DNA of 64,000 bases, taken from contig NZ_LIQR01000114.1 of the NCBI RefSeq assembly GCF_001418575.1, positions 1 through 64,000 on the forward strand, read 5' to 3'. A program made the translations under genes and the position numbers. This DNA comes from Peterkaempfera griseoplana. GTDB lineage: Bacteria; Actinomycetota; Actinomycetes; Streptomycetales; Streptomycetaceae. The notes beneath the pieces were generated by a model. It ran no database searches. It saw only the letters and a program-made list of their open reading frames with translations, and was not told where the DNA came from. Shown here piece by piece: positions 17,406 through 26,539 of the stretch (positions are counted from its first letter, which is position 1; the number at the start of each line of letters is the position of its first letter).

Positions 17406-17465
17406 CACGGCCTTGTCGATACTGCTGTCCTCGCCCGTGATCACCGCGGTCTTCCCGGCCGGCCT
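17406..17465 (-). pseudogene. short-chain dehydrogenase N-terminal remnant
   Basis: In the same frame upstream of the SnoaL-like start, the DNA reads GRPAGKTAVITGEDSSIDKA, resembling the cofactor-binding N-terminus of SDR enzymes of the GxxTGGDSGIGRAV type, with key glycines changed. Only about 20 residues are recognisable. It suggests an SDR gene was deleted and its start left behind. Confidence 0.45.
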
Positions 17466-17758
17466 GCCCGACCCCCCATCCACAACACTGCGCTTCAGCC
17501 TCTGCCGGCTTCAGCAACCGACGGGACAGCCCCGTGGCACCTGCCCGACCCCCGCCCTGAAGGCTGTCGCCCCCGCAGAGCCGTCCCCGTCCGGCCTGAG
17601 GCCTTGCACCGCCTCGATGGGCTTGGAACGTGCGATACCCAGACTTTCATCATATTTTCCGATCATGTAAGCATGTCCCTCCGGGACGCCGTCGTTTCGC
17701 CGGTTAACGTGCCCGTCGACGATCAACACCAGCAGGACAATCACAGGAGAAGCACGTC

Positions 17759-18613
17759 ATGCGCCGCAGCCGGATACGGGCTTCCGCAGCCGCAGTAGTG
17801 GCCCTCACGTTCCTGTCCACCGCGTGCACCTCCTCCGGTGGCAGCAACACCGGCAGGTCCCCCTTCCCGGAGCCCAGCGGCACTGCCCAGGCCGTCGTCC
17901 GGCCCCCTGCCGGCACCAAGAGCGCCGCTGCCGTCTGGCGGGCCTGGGGCCTCAAACCTCTGCCGCATGCCCCGCAGCCGCCCGCCGGGCCCGTGGTGAG
18001 GCTCGCAGGCTCGGGCGCCGTACCCGTGATCAGCCGGGTCCCGACCAAGGACAAGGTCGTCTTCATCACCATCGACGACGGCGCCGAGAAGGACCCCAAG
18101 TTCGTCCGCATGATGCGAGAGCTCAAGGTGCCCTTCACCATGTTCCTGACCGACGCGGCCATCAAGGACGACTACAGCTACTTCAAGCCCCTCCAGCAGC
18201 TCGGCAACACCATCCAGAACCACACCCTCACCCACCCGAACATGCCGGCACTCGGCGTGGCCGCGCAGCGTGCGCAGGTGTGCGGCCAGCAGGGGAAGCT
18301 GACCAAGGAGTACGGCAAAGCCCCGGTGCTCTTCCGCCCGCCGTACGGCAACTACAACACGGCCACCCTGCAGGCGGTGAAGGGCTGCGGGCCCGGAGCA
18401 GTGGTGCTCTGGAAGGAGACCATGCAGATCCACCGCCTGCAGTACCAGTCAGCCGACCACCGCCTGCGCCCCGGCGACATCATCCTGGCCCACTTCCGCG
18501 GCCCCTCCGAGCTCAAAGGCGAAACCATGACCCGGATGTTCGCCACCCTGCTGCGTCTGATCGGTCAGCAGGGCTTCGCGGTCGCCCGGCTCGACGACTA
18601 CATCGCCCCCTGA
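17759..18613 (+). CDS. polysaccharide deacetylase (NodB domain) lipoprotein
   Basis: A 284-residue carbohydrate esterase 4-type protein. The N-terminus is a lipoprotein signal with lipobox LSTAC (Cys about residue 23). The NodB domain spans about 95-280: FITIDDG (metal Asp pair), NHTLTHPNM (metal-binding His), FRPPYGNYN and the C-terminal GDIILAHF motif. It probably removes acetyl groups from cell-wall or extracellular polysaccharide on the outer face of the membrane. The ATG is preceded by AGGAG. An SDR/SnoaL region lies upstream in the other direction. Confidence 0.93.
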   Translation: MRRSRIRASAAAVVALTFLSTACTSSGGSNTGRSPFPEPSGTAQAVVRPPAGTKSAAAVWRAWGLKPLPHAPQPPAGPVVRLAGSGAVPVISRVPTKDKVVFITIDDGAEKDPKFVRMMRELKVPFTMFLTDAAIKDDYSYFKPLQQLGNTIQNHTLTHPNMPALGVAAQRAQVCGQQGKLTKEYGKAPVLFRPPYGNYNTATLQAVKGCGPGAVVLWKETMQIHRLQYQSADHRLRPGDIILAHFRGPSELKGETMTRMFATLLRLIGQQGFAVARLDDYIAP

Positions 18614-18650
18614 CGGTCACTTCGGCTGAAGGCCGTCCCGCCCTGCTGCG

Positions 18651-18836
18651 GGAGTCCTCCAACTGCCGCTCCACGCATGCCTCCAGACCGAACCGGTCGG
18701 AGGAGTGTGCCCCGGGCCGCTGCGGCACGGACGCCGACAGCTGGTCGTCGATGTCCGAGAAGATCGCGGCGCATCCCGGGGTGGTACCCGATGGCAGGAG
18801 GGTCACCGGTTGATCCCTCGGGATGTCCGAGGGCAC
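18651..18836 (-). pseudogene. unrecognised gene remnant with 44-base repeat copy 2
   Basis: A short leftward frame reads PVTLLPSGTTPGCAAIFSDI, PGAHSSDRFGLEACVERQLEDS and then continues into unrelated sequence. The last part matches, at DNA level, the fragment at 12078-12121 in inverted orientation. The family is unknown. The lack of a full frame suggests a decayed gene. Confidence 0.4.
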
Positions 18837-18866
18837 GGAGCGGAGACCGGCACGGCTGTCGTCTGT

Positions 18867-19553
18867 TCAGTCCCCGGCTCGTACCAGCCCGCTCTCGTAG
18901 GCGAATATCACTGCGTGAACACGGTCGCGGAGGCCGAGTTTGGTCAGGATGCGGCCGAGGTGGGTTTTGACGGTCGTCTCGCCCACGAAGAGGCGCTCGG
19001 CGATCTCGCCGTTGGCCAGCCCCCGGGCGACCAGGGCGAGGACTTCCCGTTCCCGGTCGGTGAGCGCGGTCAGGAGCCTGCGCTGGGCGGGCTCGGACGC
19101 GGGGGCTTGCAGGACGAAGCGTTCGACCAGACGCCGGGTGAGTGAGGGTGCCACCATGACCTCTCCCCGCAGCACCGCCCGGACGGTGACCAGGATCTCC
19201 TCGGCGGGGGCGTCCTTGACGAGGAAGCCGTTCGCACCGGCGCGCAGGGCGGCGTAGGCGTACTCGTCCAGGTCGAAGGTGGTGACGACCAGGATCCGGG
19301 GTCCTTGCGGCTGCGCGCAGAGGTGTTCGGTCGCGGCGAGCCCGTCCAGGCCGGGCATGCGCACGTCCATCAGGACGAGGTCCGGCGCCAGGGCGGCCAC
19401 GCCCGCGATCGCGGCATCCCCGTCGGCGGCCTCGCCCACCACCGTGAGGTCGGGCTGGCTGTCGATGACCATGCGCAGTCCCATCCGGATCAGCTGCTGG
19501 TCGTCGCAGATCAGCACCCGCGCCGACGACGCGGTGGAGGTCGGGCCGGTCAC
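18867..19553 (-). CDS. NarL/LuxR-family response regulator
   Basis: A 228-residue regulator. Receiver domain about residues 10-125, with phospho-acceptor Asp in LVLMDVRMPGLDG, acidic DD near the start (ICDDQQ), Thr in VVTTFD and Lys in LVKDA. C-terminal LuxR helix-turn-helix about 160-225 (LTDREREVLALVARGLANGEIAERLFVGETTVKTHLGRIL). The start overlaps the stop of the sensor kinase gene (ATGA), so the two are translationally coupled and form a two-component system. The stimulus is not evident from neighbours. Confidence 0.95.
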   Translation of the reverse strand: MTGPTSTASSARVLICDDQQLIRMGLRMVIDSQPDLTVVGEAADGDAAIAGVAALAPDLVLMDVRMPGLDGLAATEHLCAQPQGPRILVVTTFDLDEYAYAALRAGANGFLVKDAPAEEILVTVRAVLRGEVMVAPSLTRRLVERFVLQAPASEPAQRRLLTALTDREREVLALVARGLANGEIAERLFVGETTVKTHLGRILTKLGLRDRVHAVIFAYESGLVRAGD

Positions 19554-20869
19554 GAGGCTCCCGTCGTGGAGTGGGGCGTCGAGGGCCGGGGCGTTGTGGA
19601 CTGGGACGTCGAGGGTTGGGGCTCCGTGGAGCGCAGCGTGGCGGTGACCCGGTAGCCGCCGTCGGGTGTGGGTCCGGCGTCGAAGCTCCCGCCGTACAGG
19701 GCGGTGCGTTCGCGCATGCCGGTGAGTCCGTGACCGGGGAGAAGCAGCGGGGTGGGGTGCTCCTGGGCCGCCCGCACTCCGGATCCGGACGAGTTCTCCA
19801 CCCGGACGCTGACCTCCCGCCCGGGTCCCTGGGTGCCGGTGTCGACCCGGACCCGGACCGCGGCGTCGGACGGCGCGTGTTTGACGACGTTGGTGAGCGC
19901 CTCCTGCACGATGCGGTACGTCTGCGCGGTGAGATCCGCCGGAAGGCCGCCTCCCTCGCCCCGTTGGTCCAGCCGGGCGCGCCTGCCGTTGGTGTTGAGG
20001 CGTCCGACCAGCCGCCGGAGATCGGTGGCGAGGCAGTCCCCGGCCCCGCCGTGGTCCGATGCGGGGCCGGGGCCGTGGGCCGGGGTGTCCGTCCCGGCGG
20101 TGCGCAGCACCCCCAGCAGCCGGCGCAGCTCGTCCAGGGCCTCACGGCCGGTCGCGCTGATCACACCGAGGGTGCGGTCGACGACCGTGGGGTCGGTGTG
20201 CCGCATCAGCCGGCCGCCCTCGGCGTTCAGCACCATCACGCTCACACTGTGCGCGAGGACGTCATGGATCTCGCGGGCGATGCGCGCCCGCTCCTCGGCG
20301 GCGGCGACCCGGGCCAGGGCGAGGCGCTCCGACTCGGCGAGCGCGGCCCTGCGTTCGAACTCGGCGATATAGGCGCGCCGGGCACGGATGTACTCGCCGA
20401 ACACCCAGGCCCCGGCCAGCAGAAGCCCCACGGCGAGCGCGGTGAGCCAGGCACCGCGGGCACCCGGATCTCCGTGGGTGCGCTGCACGCCGGGAATCCA
20501 CAGCAGTGCGCAGCCTGCAGCACCGAGAACCGTGGCCGCGGCGGCGCGGCGCAGGCCGCGTACCGTGAGGGTGGCGAGGATCGCGGCCAGGGCGGTGGCG
20601 CCGCGTCCTGGTTCCTGGCCCCATACCTGGCCGAGGTTCTGTGCCCAGAAGGCGGTGGTCACCAGCGCTGCGACGAGGACCGGCCGGTGGCGGCGCCACA
20701 GCAGGGGCAGTACCAAGGCCGCGTACACGACCACCTGTACCCGGACGGGCCGCCAGCCGGACTGGGGGCGGATCACCGGGGGCACGGCCACCAGAGCGAG
20801 GAGCAGGACGTCCGTGAGCCACGGATGTCCTTGCCGCAGGCGGGACAGGGTCTCGATCAGCCGTTGCAC
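19550..20869 (-). CDS. sensor histidine kinase (HisKA_3 type)
   Basis: A 439-residue membrane kinase. The N-terminal half has four to six hydrophobic segments (for example LLALVAVPPVI, VVVYAALVLPLLW, LVTTAFW, ATALAAILATLTV, AVGLLLAGAWVFG) without a large extracellular loop. The dimerisation/phosphorylation motif is REIHDVLAHSVSVMVL with the phospho-His; the ATPase domain follows (IVQEALTNVVKHA, GHGLTGMRER). The C-terminus ends in a Ser/Thr/Pro-rich low-complexity tail. It is the partner of the response regulator that overlaps its stop. It is divergent from the methyltransferase gene, so a promoter should lie in 20870-21001. Confidence 0.93.
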   Translation of the reverse strand: MQRLIETLSRLRQGHPWLTDVLLLALVAVPPVIRPQSGWRPVRVQVVVYAALVLPLLWRRHRPVLVAALVTTAFWAQNLGQVWGQEPGRGATALAAILATLTVRGLRRAAAATVLGAAGCALLWIPGVQRTHGDPGARGAWLTALAVGLLLAGAWVFGEYIRARRAYIAEFERRAALAESERLALARVAAAEERARIAREIHDVLAHSVSVMVLNAEGGRLMRHTDPTVVDRTLGVISATGREALDELRRLLGVLRTAGTDTPAHGPGPASDHGGAGDCLATDLRRLVGRLNTNGRRARLDQRGEGGGLPADLTAQTYRIVQEALTNVVKHAPSDAAVRVRVDTGTQGPGREVSVRVENSSGSGVRAAQEHPTPLLLPGHGLTGMRERTALYGGSFDAGPTPDGGYRVTATLRSTEPQPSTSQSTTPRPSTPHSTTGAS

Positions 20870-21001
20870 CGCCTCAGGCTATGGTCGGGGCCTGTTCCCC
20901 GGCATCGTCCTGGCGGTGGTCACGGGGTCCTCCCGGGGTCGTACGCACACCGGCCGGGGATACGACGTCCGGCCACCCGGGGCCCTTCCAGCATGGCCGC
21001 C

Positions 21002-21568
21002 ATGTCGATCACCACCGAGTTCCTCCGGCGGCCCCTCATGACCGGTGCCGTTGCCCCCAGTTCACGGCAACTTGCCCAGGCGATGACCGAGGGTGTCGGT
21101 CTGGAACGGGCCCGGCTCGTCGCCGAGCTCGGTCCGGGGACCGGGGTGTTCACCGACGCGATCCTCGCGCGGCTCGCCCCGGACGCGCGGCTCGTCGCCG
21201 TCGAGCTCAACCCAGTGCTCGCCGCCCGGCTGTCGGCCACCCGGCACGACAGCCGGCTGACGGTGGTCCAGGGCACGGCCGCCGGGCTGGCCGCCGCAGT
21301 GGGCGAACCGGTCGACGCGGTGATCTCCGGGCTGCCCTGGACGGTCATGCCGCAGGACCGGCGCGGGCGCATCCTGGACGCCGTGACCGAAGTCCTCGCA
21401 CCCGGCGGCCGGTTCGCCACCTTCGCCTATCTGCACGCGGCCTGGACCCCGCCCGCCCGCCACTTCACGGCCGAACTCGCCTGCCGTTTCGACCGGTTGG
21501 AGCGCTCGAGGGCGGTGTGGGCGAACCTCCCGCCCGCCTTCGTGCACCGGGCCACCCGGAGACGATGA
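21002..21568 (+). CDS. SAM-dependent methyltransferase (phospholipid N-methyltransferase-like)
   Basis: A 188-residue class I methyltransferase: FLRRPLMTGAVAPSSRQLA, SAM-binding motif I VAELGPGTGVFTDAI, acidic motif VAVELNP, and DAVISGLPWTVMP. The opening FxRxPLxTGAVxPSS segment is typical of the PmtA-like/rRNA-adenine-methylase-like group, which methylates phosphatidylethanolamine in some bacteria; the real substrate here is unknown. Two ATGs (20993 and 21002) are possible; neither has a strong ribosome-binding site, and I use the second because similarity starts there. It is divergent from the histidine kinase. Confidence 0.8.
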   Translation: MSITTEFLRRPLMTGAVAPSSRQLAQAMTEGVGLERARLVAELGPGTGVFTDAILARLAPDARLVAVELNPVLAARLSATRHDSRLTVVQGTAAGLAAAVGEPVDAVISGLPWTVMPQDRRGRILDAVTEVLAPGGRFATFAYLHAAWTPPARHFTAELACRFDRLERSRAVWANLPPAFVHRATRRR

Positions 21569-22308
21569 CCGCGAGCAGGCCCACGACGGCAGGGCCGGCC
21601 CGAGGGGGCGGAGGGGCGAGTTCGCGGGGCCGGCGCGGAGGCTGCCGTCTGCGGCGCGACGGCCGCTACCGCTCCCGGCGCGCTGCGTCCGGTCGCGGCG
21701 GTCGCTGATGCCGTCCTAGCCGTACGGCGGGCGCCATCCCGTCCCCCACCAGGGAAGGCGCCGGCCCAGCCGGCGAAGAGGTTCTGGCGCGGGCGGCGGA
21801 CTCCGCTCCGGGTGACCATCACCGGGTCCATCCACGCCGCCGTGCTCCTGATCCCGGAGTCTGCTTGGACGCGGCCGTGGAACCCGTCGGCGAGTTCTCG
21901 CGACGGGGCCTGGGGGGCCGAGCTGGCCGGTGACGTGCCGGGCGGCCGGTGGCTGATCGTCCCCGCCGAACACGACAGCCACCGTCCGCGCAGGCCGGCA
22001 GTCGAGGAAGGCACGGGCGGGTGCCGCCCGCAGACGACCTGGGGCTCCTCCTCCAGGCGGTGGCACAGAAGGGCATGTCCCCGACGAGTGGAAGTCAGGC
22101 GCGTGCACTTGGCCCGGGCCTCCCCCGCGCCCTCAGCGTCAGCCGGCCCGCGAGCGGACCGGACCCACTCCGGGCACACACTCCGGGCAGACACTCCGGC
22201 CACTGACAACGTCGGGTGCGGCCGGAGATCAGCGGTCAAGGGCGCCCGAGGTGTCGGCGCGGCGGGCTCACCGCACTTCTGCTGTCCGACGCCTTGACTC
22301 CACAACAG

Positions 22309-22322
22309 TGAGCGCTAACACT
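22309..22322. promoter_or_regulatory. LacI-type operator-like palindrome
   Basis: GTGAGCGCTAACAC contains the AGCGCT core and flanks typical of LacI/GalR-family operators that control sugar-degradation genes in actinomycetes. It lies about 500 bases before the GH3 gene. The regulator is not in the window, so the call rests on the pattern alone. Confidence 0.35.
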
Positions 22323-22485
22323 CTTTTATCGGATGAAGGCACTGCTTCGCCCCTCCTCGTGGCGGGGCGCTTCGTCATGCATTCTTCGGAGGTCGAGGGC
22401 CCACAAACCAATAGAACAGCACACGGATCCGGCGGTACACGCTCATGGGCCGACCCATGTCGGCCGGTGAGCGCCGGCCCCTGTC

Positions 22486-22500
22486 ATCAACGCTAACAAC
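22486..22500. promoter_or_regulatory. second operator-like half site
   Basis: ATCAACGCTAACAAC shares the CGCTAACA half with the upstream palindrome at 22309. Two related sites before a glycoside hydrolase gene suggest carbon-source control, but the symmetry is poorer here. Confidence 0.25.
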
Positions 22501-22827
22501 TGGCTGTTTCCTCCGAACAGGATGTTGCTCATGCGTGATATGCCGTCCGACGGTCAGGGCAGCGCAGGTGCCGCCGCCCCAGGCGTGTCAGGGACGCCGA
22601 GACGGCCCGACAGGCGGCCCCTCCCCCGCGCGACGTCCGCTTCGTGAGCAGCTCATCCCCTGACGGACGATCAGGTCCGATCGCAGGGCCGGCCGTGGCG
22701 AGCGGGCCGGCCCGCACCTCACCGCCTTCGCAGGGCGCCTGCCGCGCCCGGATCGTGCGGTGCCCGCGCGCCCGGACCCGCTCCCATCTTTCTCCGAGTC
22801 ACCATCCACCACGTGCAAGGAGAGGCA

Positions 22828-25800
22828 ATGCGCTGGAGTAACGCACCCGTGAGGTACGCGGTCATGGCGACCGTGTGCTCTCTCGGACTGGTCGGCACGA
22901 TCGCCGGGACCGCGCAGGCGAAACCGCCTGCCGCGACGCAGGCGTCCGTGCCGATCTACCTGGACACCTCCTACTCGTTCCAGGAACGGGCCGCGGATCT
23001 GGTCTCGCGGATGTCCCTCGACGAGAAGGCCCAGCAACTGCGCACCAACAGCGCACCGGCCATCCCCCGGCTGGGCGTGCAGCAGTACACGTACTGGAGC
23101 GAGGGGCAGCACGGCATCAACGCGCTGTTCGCCAACACCAACCCCGGCTCGGTGACCGGTGGTGTGCACGCCACCAGCTTCCCCACCAACTTCGCCGCGT
23201 CCATGTCCTGGGACAAGAACCTGATCTACCGGGAGACGACCGCGGTCTCCGACGAGGCCCGCGGCCTGCTGGACAAGTCGCTGTGGGGCACCGCGCAGAA
23301 CAACCTCGGCCCCTCGAAGGACGACTACGGCATGCTCACCTACTGGGCGCCGACGGTCAATCTCGACCGCGACCCGCGCTGGGGACGCACCGACGAGGCG
23401 TTCGGCGAGGACCCGTACTTCACCGGGCAGATGGCCGGGGCGTTCGTCAACGGCTACCAGGGGCAGACCCAGGACGGCAAGCCCATGGGCAAGTACCTCA
23501 AGGTCGCCTCGACCGCCAAGCACTACGCGCTCAACGACGTCGAGCAGAACCGCACCGGCATCAGCTCCGACGTCACCGACAACGACCTGTACGACTACTA
23601 CACCGCGCAGTTCAGGAGCCTGATAGAGAAGGCCCATGTCGCCGGCCTGATGACCTCGTACAACGCCATCAACGGCACGCCGTCGGTGGCCAACACGTAC
23701 ACCACCAACCAGATCGCTCAGCGCACCTACGGCTTCGCCGGCTACATCACCTCCGACTGCGGCGCGGTCGGCACCACGTACCAGAGCTTCCCCTCCGGCC
23801 ACGACTGGGCCCCGCCGGGCTGGACGACCGACCGCAAGGGCGGCAACGCGACCTGGACCAACGACGCCACCGGCGAGAAGGTCTCCGGCGCCGCCGGCGG
23901 CCAGGCCTACGCACTGCGGGCGGGCACCAACGTCAACTGCACCGGGACGGAGGCCACGACGCCCGATCTGGAGCAGGCGATCCGGGCCGGCATCCTCAGC
24001 GAGGGCGTCGTCGACAACGCGCTGGTGCACCTGTTCACGGTCCGGATGCAGACCGGTGAGTTCGACCCGGTGGACAAGCAGCCGTACACGCGGATCACCA
24101 AGGACGTCATCGAGTCCCCGGCCCACCAGGACCTCGCACGGACCGTCGCCGACAACTCGCTCGTCCTGCTGCAGAACGACAAGGTCGCCGCCACCGGCAA
24201 ACCCGTGCTGCCGGCCGACCCGGCGAAGCTGGGCAAGGTCGTCATCGTCGGCGACCAGGCGGGCAAGTTCACCCTCGGAGGCTACTCCGGCGACCCCACC
24301 AAGAAGGTGGACGCCGTCCAGGGCATCACCGCCCAGCTCAAGGCGGCCAACCCCGCCGCGCAGGTGGTGTACGACGCGGCGGGCACGTCCACCACCGCTA
24401 AGGGCGAGGCGACGCTCAGCGACCAGACCCAGGCCGACATCAAGGACGCCGACCTGGTGGTCGTCGCCGTCGGCACCGACGACGCCACCGCCGGCGAGGG
24501 CAAGGACCGCAGCGGGCTGGCGCTGCCCGGCAACTACGGCAGCCTCATCGACCAGGTCACCGCCCTGGGCAACCCCAGGACGGTGCTGGACATCCAGTCC
24601 GACGGGCCGGTCGCCATCGAGGCCTACCGCGCCAAGGTCGCCTCGATCGTCTTCGCCGGCTACAACGGGGAGAGTCAGGGCGACGCCCTCGCCGACGTGC
24701 TGTTCGGCAGGCAGAACCCCGGCGGGCACCTCAACTTCACCTGGTACAAGGACGACTCGCAGCTGCCGGACATCTCCGACTACGACCTGGCCCCCGGCGG
24801 GACGGGCGGCCTGGGCCGCACGTACCAGTACTTCACCGGCACCCCCACGTACCCCTTCGGCTACGGCCTGAGCTACAGCTCCTTCGCCTACTCCCACGTC
24901 CGGGCCGACCGCTCCTCGGTGGACGCCGACGGCACGGTGAAGGTCAGCTTCGACGTCACCAACACCGGTACCGTGCCCGGGACCACCGTCGCCCAGCTTT
25001 ACGCGGCCACCGACTTCTCCGTCGCCGGCCGGGAACTGCCGAAGAAGCGGCTGGCCGGCTTCCAGAAGACCAGGGTCCTCAGGCCGGGCGCCACCCAGCA
25101 CATCACCCTGCCGGTGCGCGTCCCCGACCTCGCCTTCCACGACGGCCAGAAGGCCAGGCAGGTCGTCTTCGACGGCAGGTACCGCTTCCAGGTCGGGCCG
25201 GACGCGGCCACCACCGCCGGATCCGCCTCGGTCACCGTCCACGGCGGCCTCACTCCGCACGTGCAGTACGTGACGGTGCAGCCCGAGTCCGTGGTCTACG
25301 ACGCCGGGGCCACCATCGACCTCACGGCCCGCAACCAGTGGATCAAGGATGACACCGACCCGGCCGCCCAGCCCGGCCGGAACCTGAGCGTCACCGCGGA
25401 CCACGTCGTCGAGGCGGTCAACGACGACGGCTCCTTCGTGGACCTGTCCAAGTCCAGGGTCCACTACTCCAGCAGCGACCCGTCGGTCGCCACCGTCAGT
25501 GCGAAGGGTGTCGTCACGACGGTGGGCAACGGTGCGGCCACCATCAGCGCGACCGTGAACGGCGTCACCGGCTCCGCGGTGATCCGCGTGCACCACACCT
25601 TGACGATCGCCTCGACGCCGATCGTCAAGCCGGGCTCCACCGTCACGGCGACCACCACGTACACCAACTCCGGTCCCACCGCCCTGCCGAACGCGTCGGT
25701 CAGCGTCGACGTGCCCGACGGGTGGACCGCGGTGGCGACCTCCCCGGCCACCTTCTCCAGCGTCCCGGCCGGCGCCTCGGTGAAGACCACCTGGACCATC

Positions 25801-26472
25801 ACACCCCCGGACGGCGTGGGGCCGGGCTCCTACGCCCTCGCCGCCTCCGCCACCTACCAGGGCGCCAAGGCCAGTGACGACGCGGCCGGGCAGTTGCTGG
25901 TCCCGTACTCCTCCCTCAGCGACATCATCACCAACATCGGCGTCAGCGACGACGCCAACCCCGGCGCCGGCAACCTCGACGGCGGGAACGCAAGCCTGTC
26001 CCAGCAGGCCCTCGCCGCCCAGGGGATCACCTCCGGCGGCACCGTCACCCACGACGGCCTGACCTTCACCTGGCCCACCACGGGCACCGGCAAGCCCGAC
26101 AACATCGTGGCCAGCGGCCAGACCGTCCCCTTCACCGGCAGCGGCACCAAACTCGGCTTCCTCGGCACCGCCGACTACGGCAACGCCTCCGGCACCGGGA
26201 TGATCACCTACACCGACGGAACCAGCCAGACCTTCAGCCTGTCCTTCTCCGACTGGTGGAACAACAGCGCCGCCGACGGGAGCGACATCCTGGCCACCAC
26301 CGACTACTTCAACAACGCGGGAGGCAAGTACCAGCAGAAGGTCAGCGTGTACGGCGCCACCGTCCCGCTCCAGGCAGGCAAGACCGTCGCCTACCTGACC
26401 CTGCCGAACATCGGCCCGAACGCGGCCACCAACCAGGTCGCCATGCACCTGTTCGCCCTGACCATCGGCTGA
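22828..26472 (+). CDS. secreted GH3 glycoside hydrolase with Ig-like and carbohydrate-associated C-terminal domains
   Basis: A 1214-residue enzyme with a Sec signal peptide (to about TAQA, residue 31). GH3 N-terminal barrel about residues 45-400, with the nucleophile Asp310 in GYITSDCGAVG; GH3 C-terminal domain about 435-660; fibronectin-like domain about 680-770 (VKVSFDVTNTGTVPGTTVAQLY). Then a Big_2-like Ig domain (YSSSDPSVATVSAKGVVTTV), a NEW3-type domain (VDVPDGWTAVATSP) and a terminal beta-rich domain typical of secreted streptomycete hydrolases. It is likely a beta-glucosidase or beta-xylosidase acting on plant polysaccharide fragments. The ATG at 22828 has AAGGAGAG upstream, better than the GTG at 22813. 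A hairpin terminator follows. Confidence 0.93.
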   Translation: MRWSNAPVRYAVMATVCSLGLVGTIAGTAQAKPPAATQASVPIYLDTSYSFQERAADLVSRMSLDEKAQQLRTNSAPAIPRLGVQQYTYWSEGQHGINALFANTNPGSVTGGVHATSFPTNFAASMSWDKNLIYRETTAVSDEARGLLDKSLWGTAQNNLGPSKDDYGMLTYWAPTVNLDRDPRWGRTDEAFGEDPYFTGQMAGAFVNGYQGQTQDGKPMGKYLKVASTAKHYALNDVEQNRTGISSDVTDNDLYDYYTAQFRSLIEKAHVAGLMTSYNAINGTPSVANTYTTNQIAQRTYGFAGYITSDCGAVGTTYQSFPSGHDWAPPGWTTDRKGGNATWTNDATGEKVSGAAGGQAYALRAGTNVNCTGTEATTPDLEQAIRAGILSEGVVDNALVHLFTVRMQTGEFDPVDKQPYTRITKDVIESPAHQDLARTVADNSLVLLQNDKVAATGKPVLPADPAKLGKVVIVGDQAGKFTLGGYSGDPTKKVDAVQGITAQLKAANPAAQVVYDAAGTSTTAKGEATLSDQTQADIKDADLVVVAVGTDDATAGEGKDRSGLALPGNYGSLIDQVTALGNPRTVLDIQSDGPVAIEAYRAKVASIVFAGYNGESQGDALADVLFGRQNPGGHLNFTWYKDDSQLPDISDYDLAPGGTGGLGRTYQYFTGTPTYPFGYGLSYSSFAYSHVRADRSSVDADGTVKVSFDVTNTGTVPGTTVAQLYAATDFSVAGRELPKKRLAGFQKTRVLRPGATQHITLPVRVPDLAFHDGQKARQVVFDGRYRFQVGPDAATTAGSASVTVHGGLTPHVQYVTVQPESVVYDAGATIDLTARNQWIKDDTDPAAQPGRNLSVTADHVVEAVNDDGSFVDLSKSRVHYSSSDPSVATVSAKGVVTTVGNGAATISATVNGVTGSAVIRVHHTLTIASTPIVKPGSTVTATTTYTNSGPTALPNASVSVDVPDGWTAVATSPATFSSVPAGASVKTTWTITPPDGVGPGSYALAASATYQGAKASDDAAGQLLVPYSSLSDIITNIGVSDDANPGAGNLDGGNASLSQQALAAQGITSGGTVTHDGLTFTWPTTGTGKPDNIVASGQTVPFTGSGTKLGFLGTADYGNASGTGMITYTDGTSQTFSLSFSDWWNNSAADGSDILATTDYFNNAGGKYQQKVSVYGATVPLQAGKTVAYLTLPNIGPNAATNQVAMHLFALTIG

Positions 26473-26494
26473 CCCCCGGCCAGCGCGACGCGGC

Positions 26495-26539
26495 GCGCCG
26501 CCATCGTCCGGCCGGCCACGGCCCGGACGGTGGCGGCGC
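26495..26539 (+). terminator. hairpin terminator after the GH3 gene
   Basis: Arms 26495-26511 and 26523-26539 pair over 17 bases with one wobble or mismatch, 22 bases after the GH3 stop; three T residues follow. Confidence 0.7.

Larger units (their letters stand above)
21569..22827. other. long gene-poor region upstream of the GH3 gene
   Basis: About 1.26 kb in which several frames are open on both strands but none has a convincing start, codon pattern and family. It includes two operator-like sites (near 22309 and 22486) and the leader of the GH3 gene. Decayed coding sequence is possible but not recognised. Confidence 0.35.

Noticed and set aside
19571-20992. A long rightward frame running into the methyltransferase gene
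   Set aside because: It is antisense to the histidine kinase. Only its last 188 residues resemble a protein family, so the methyltransferase start was set at 21002.
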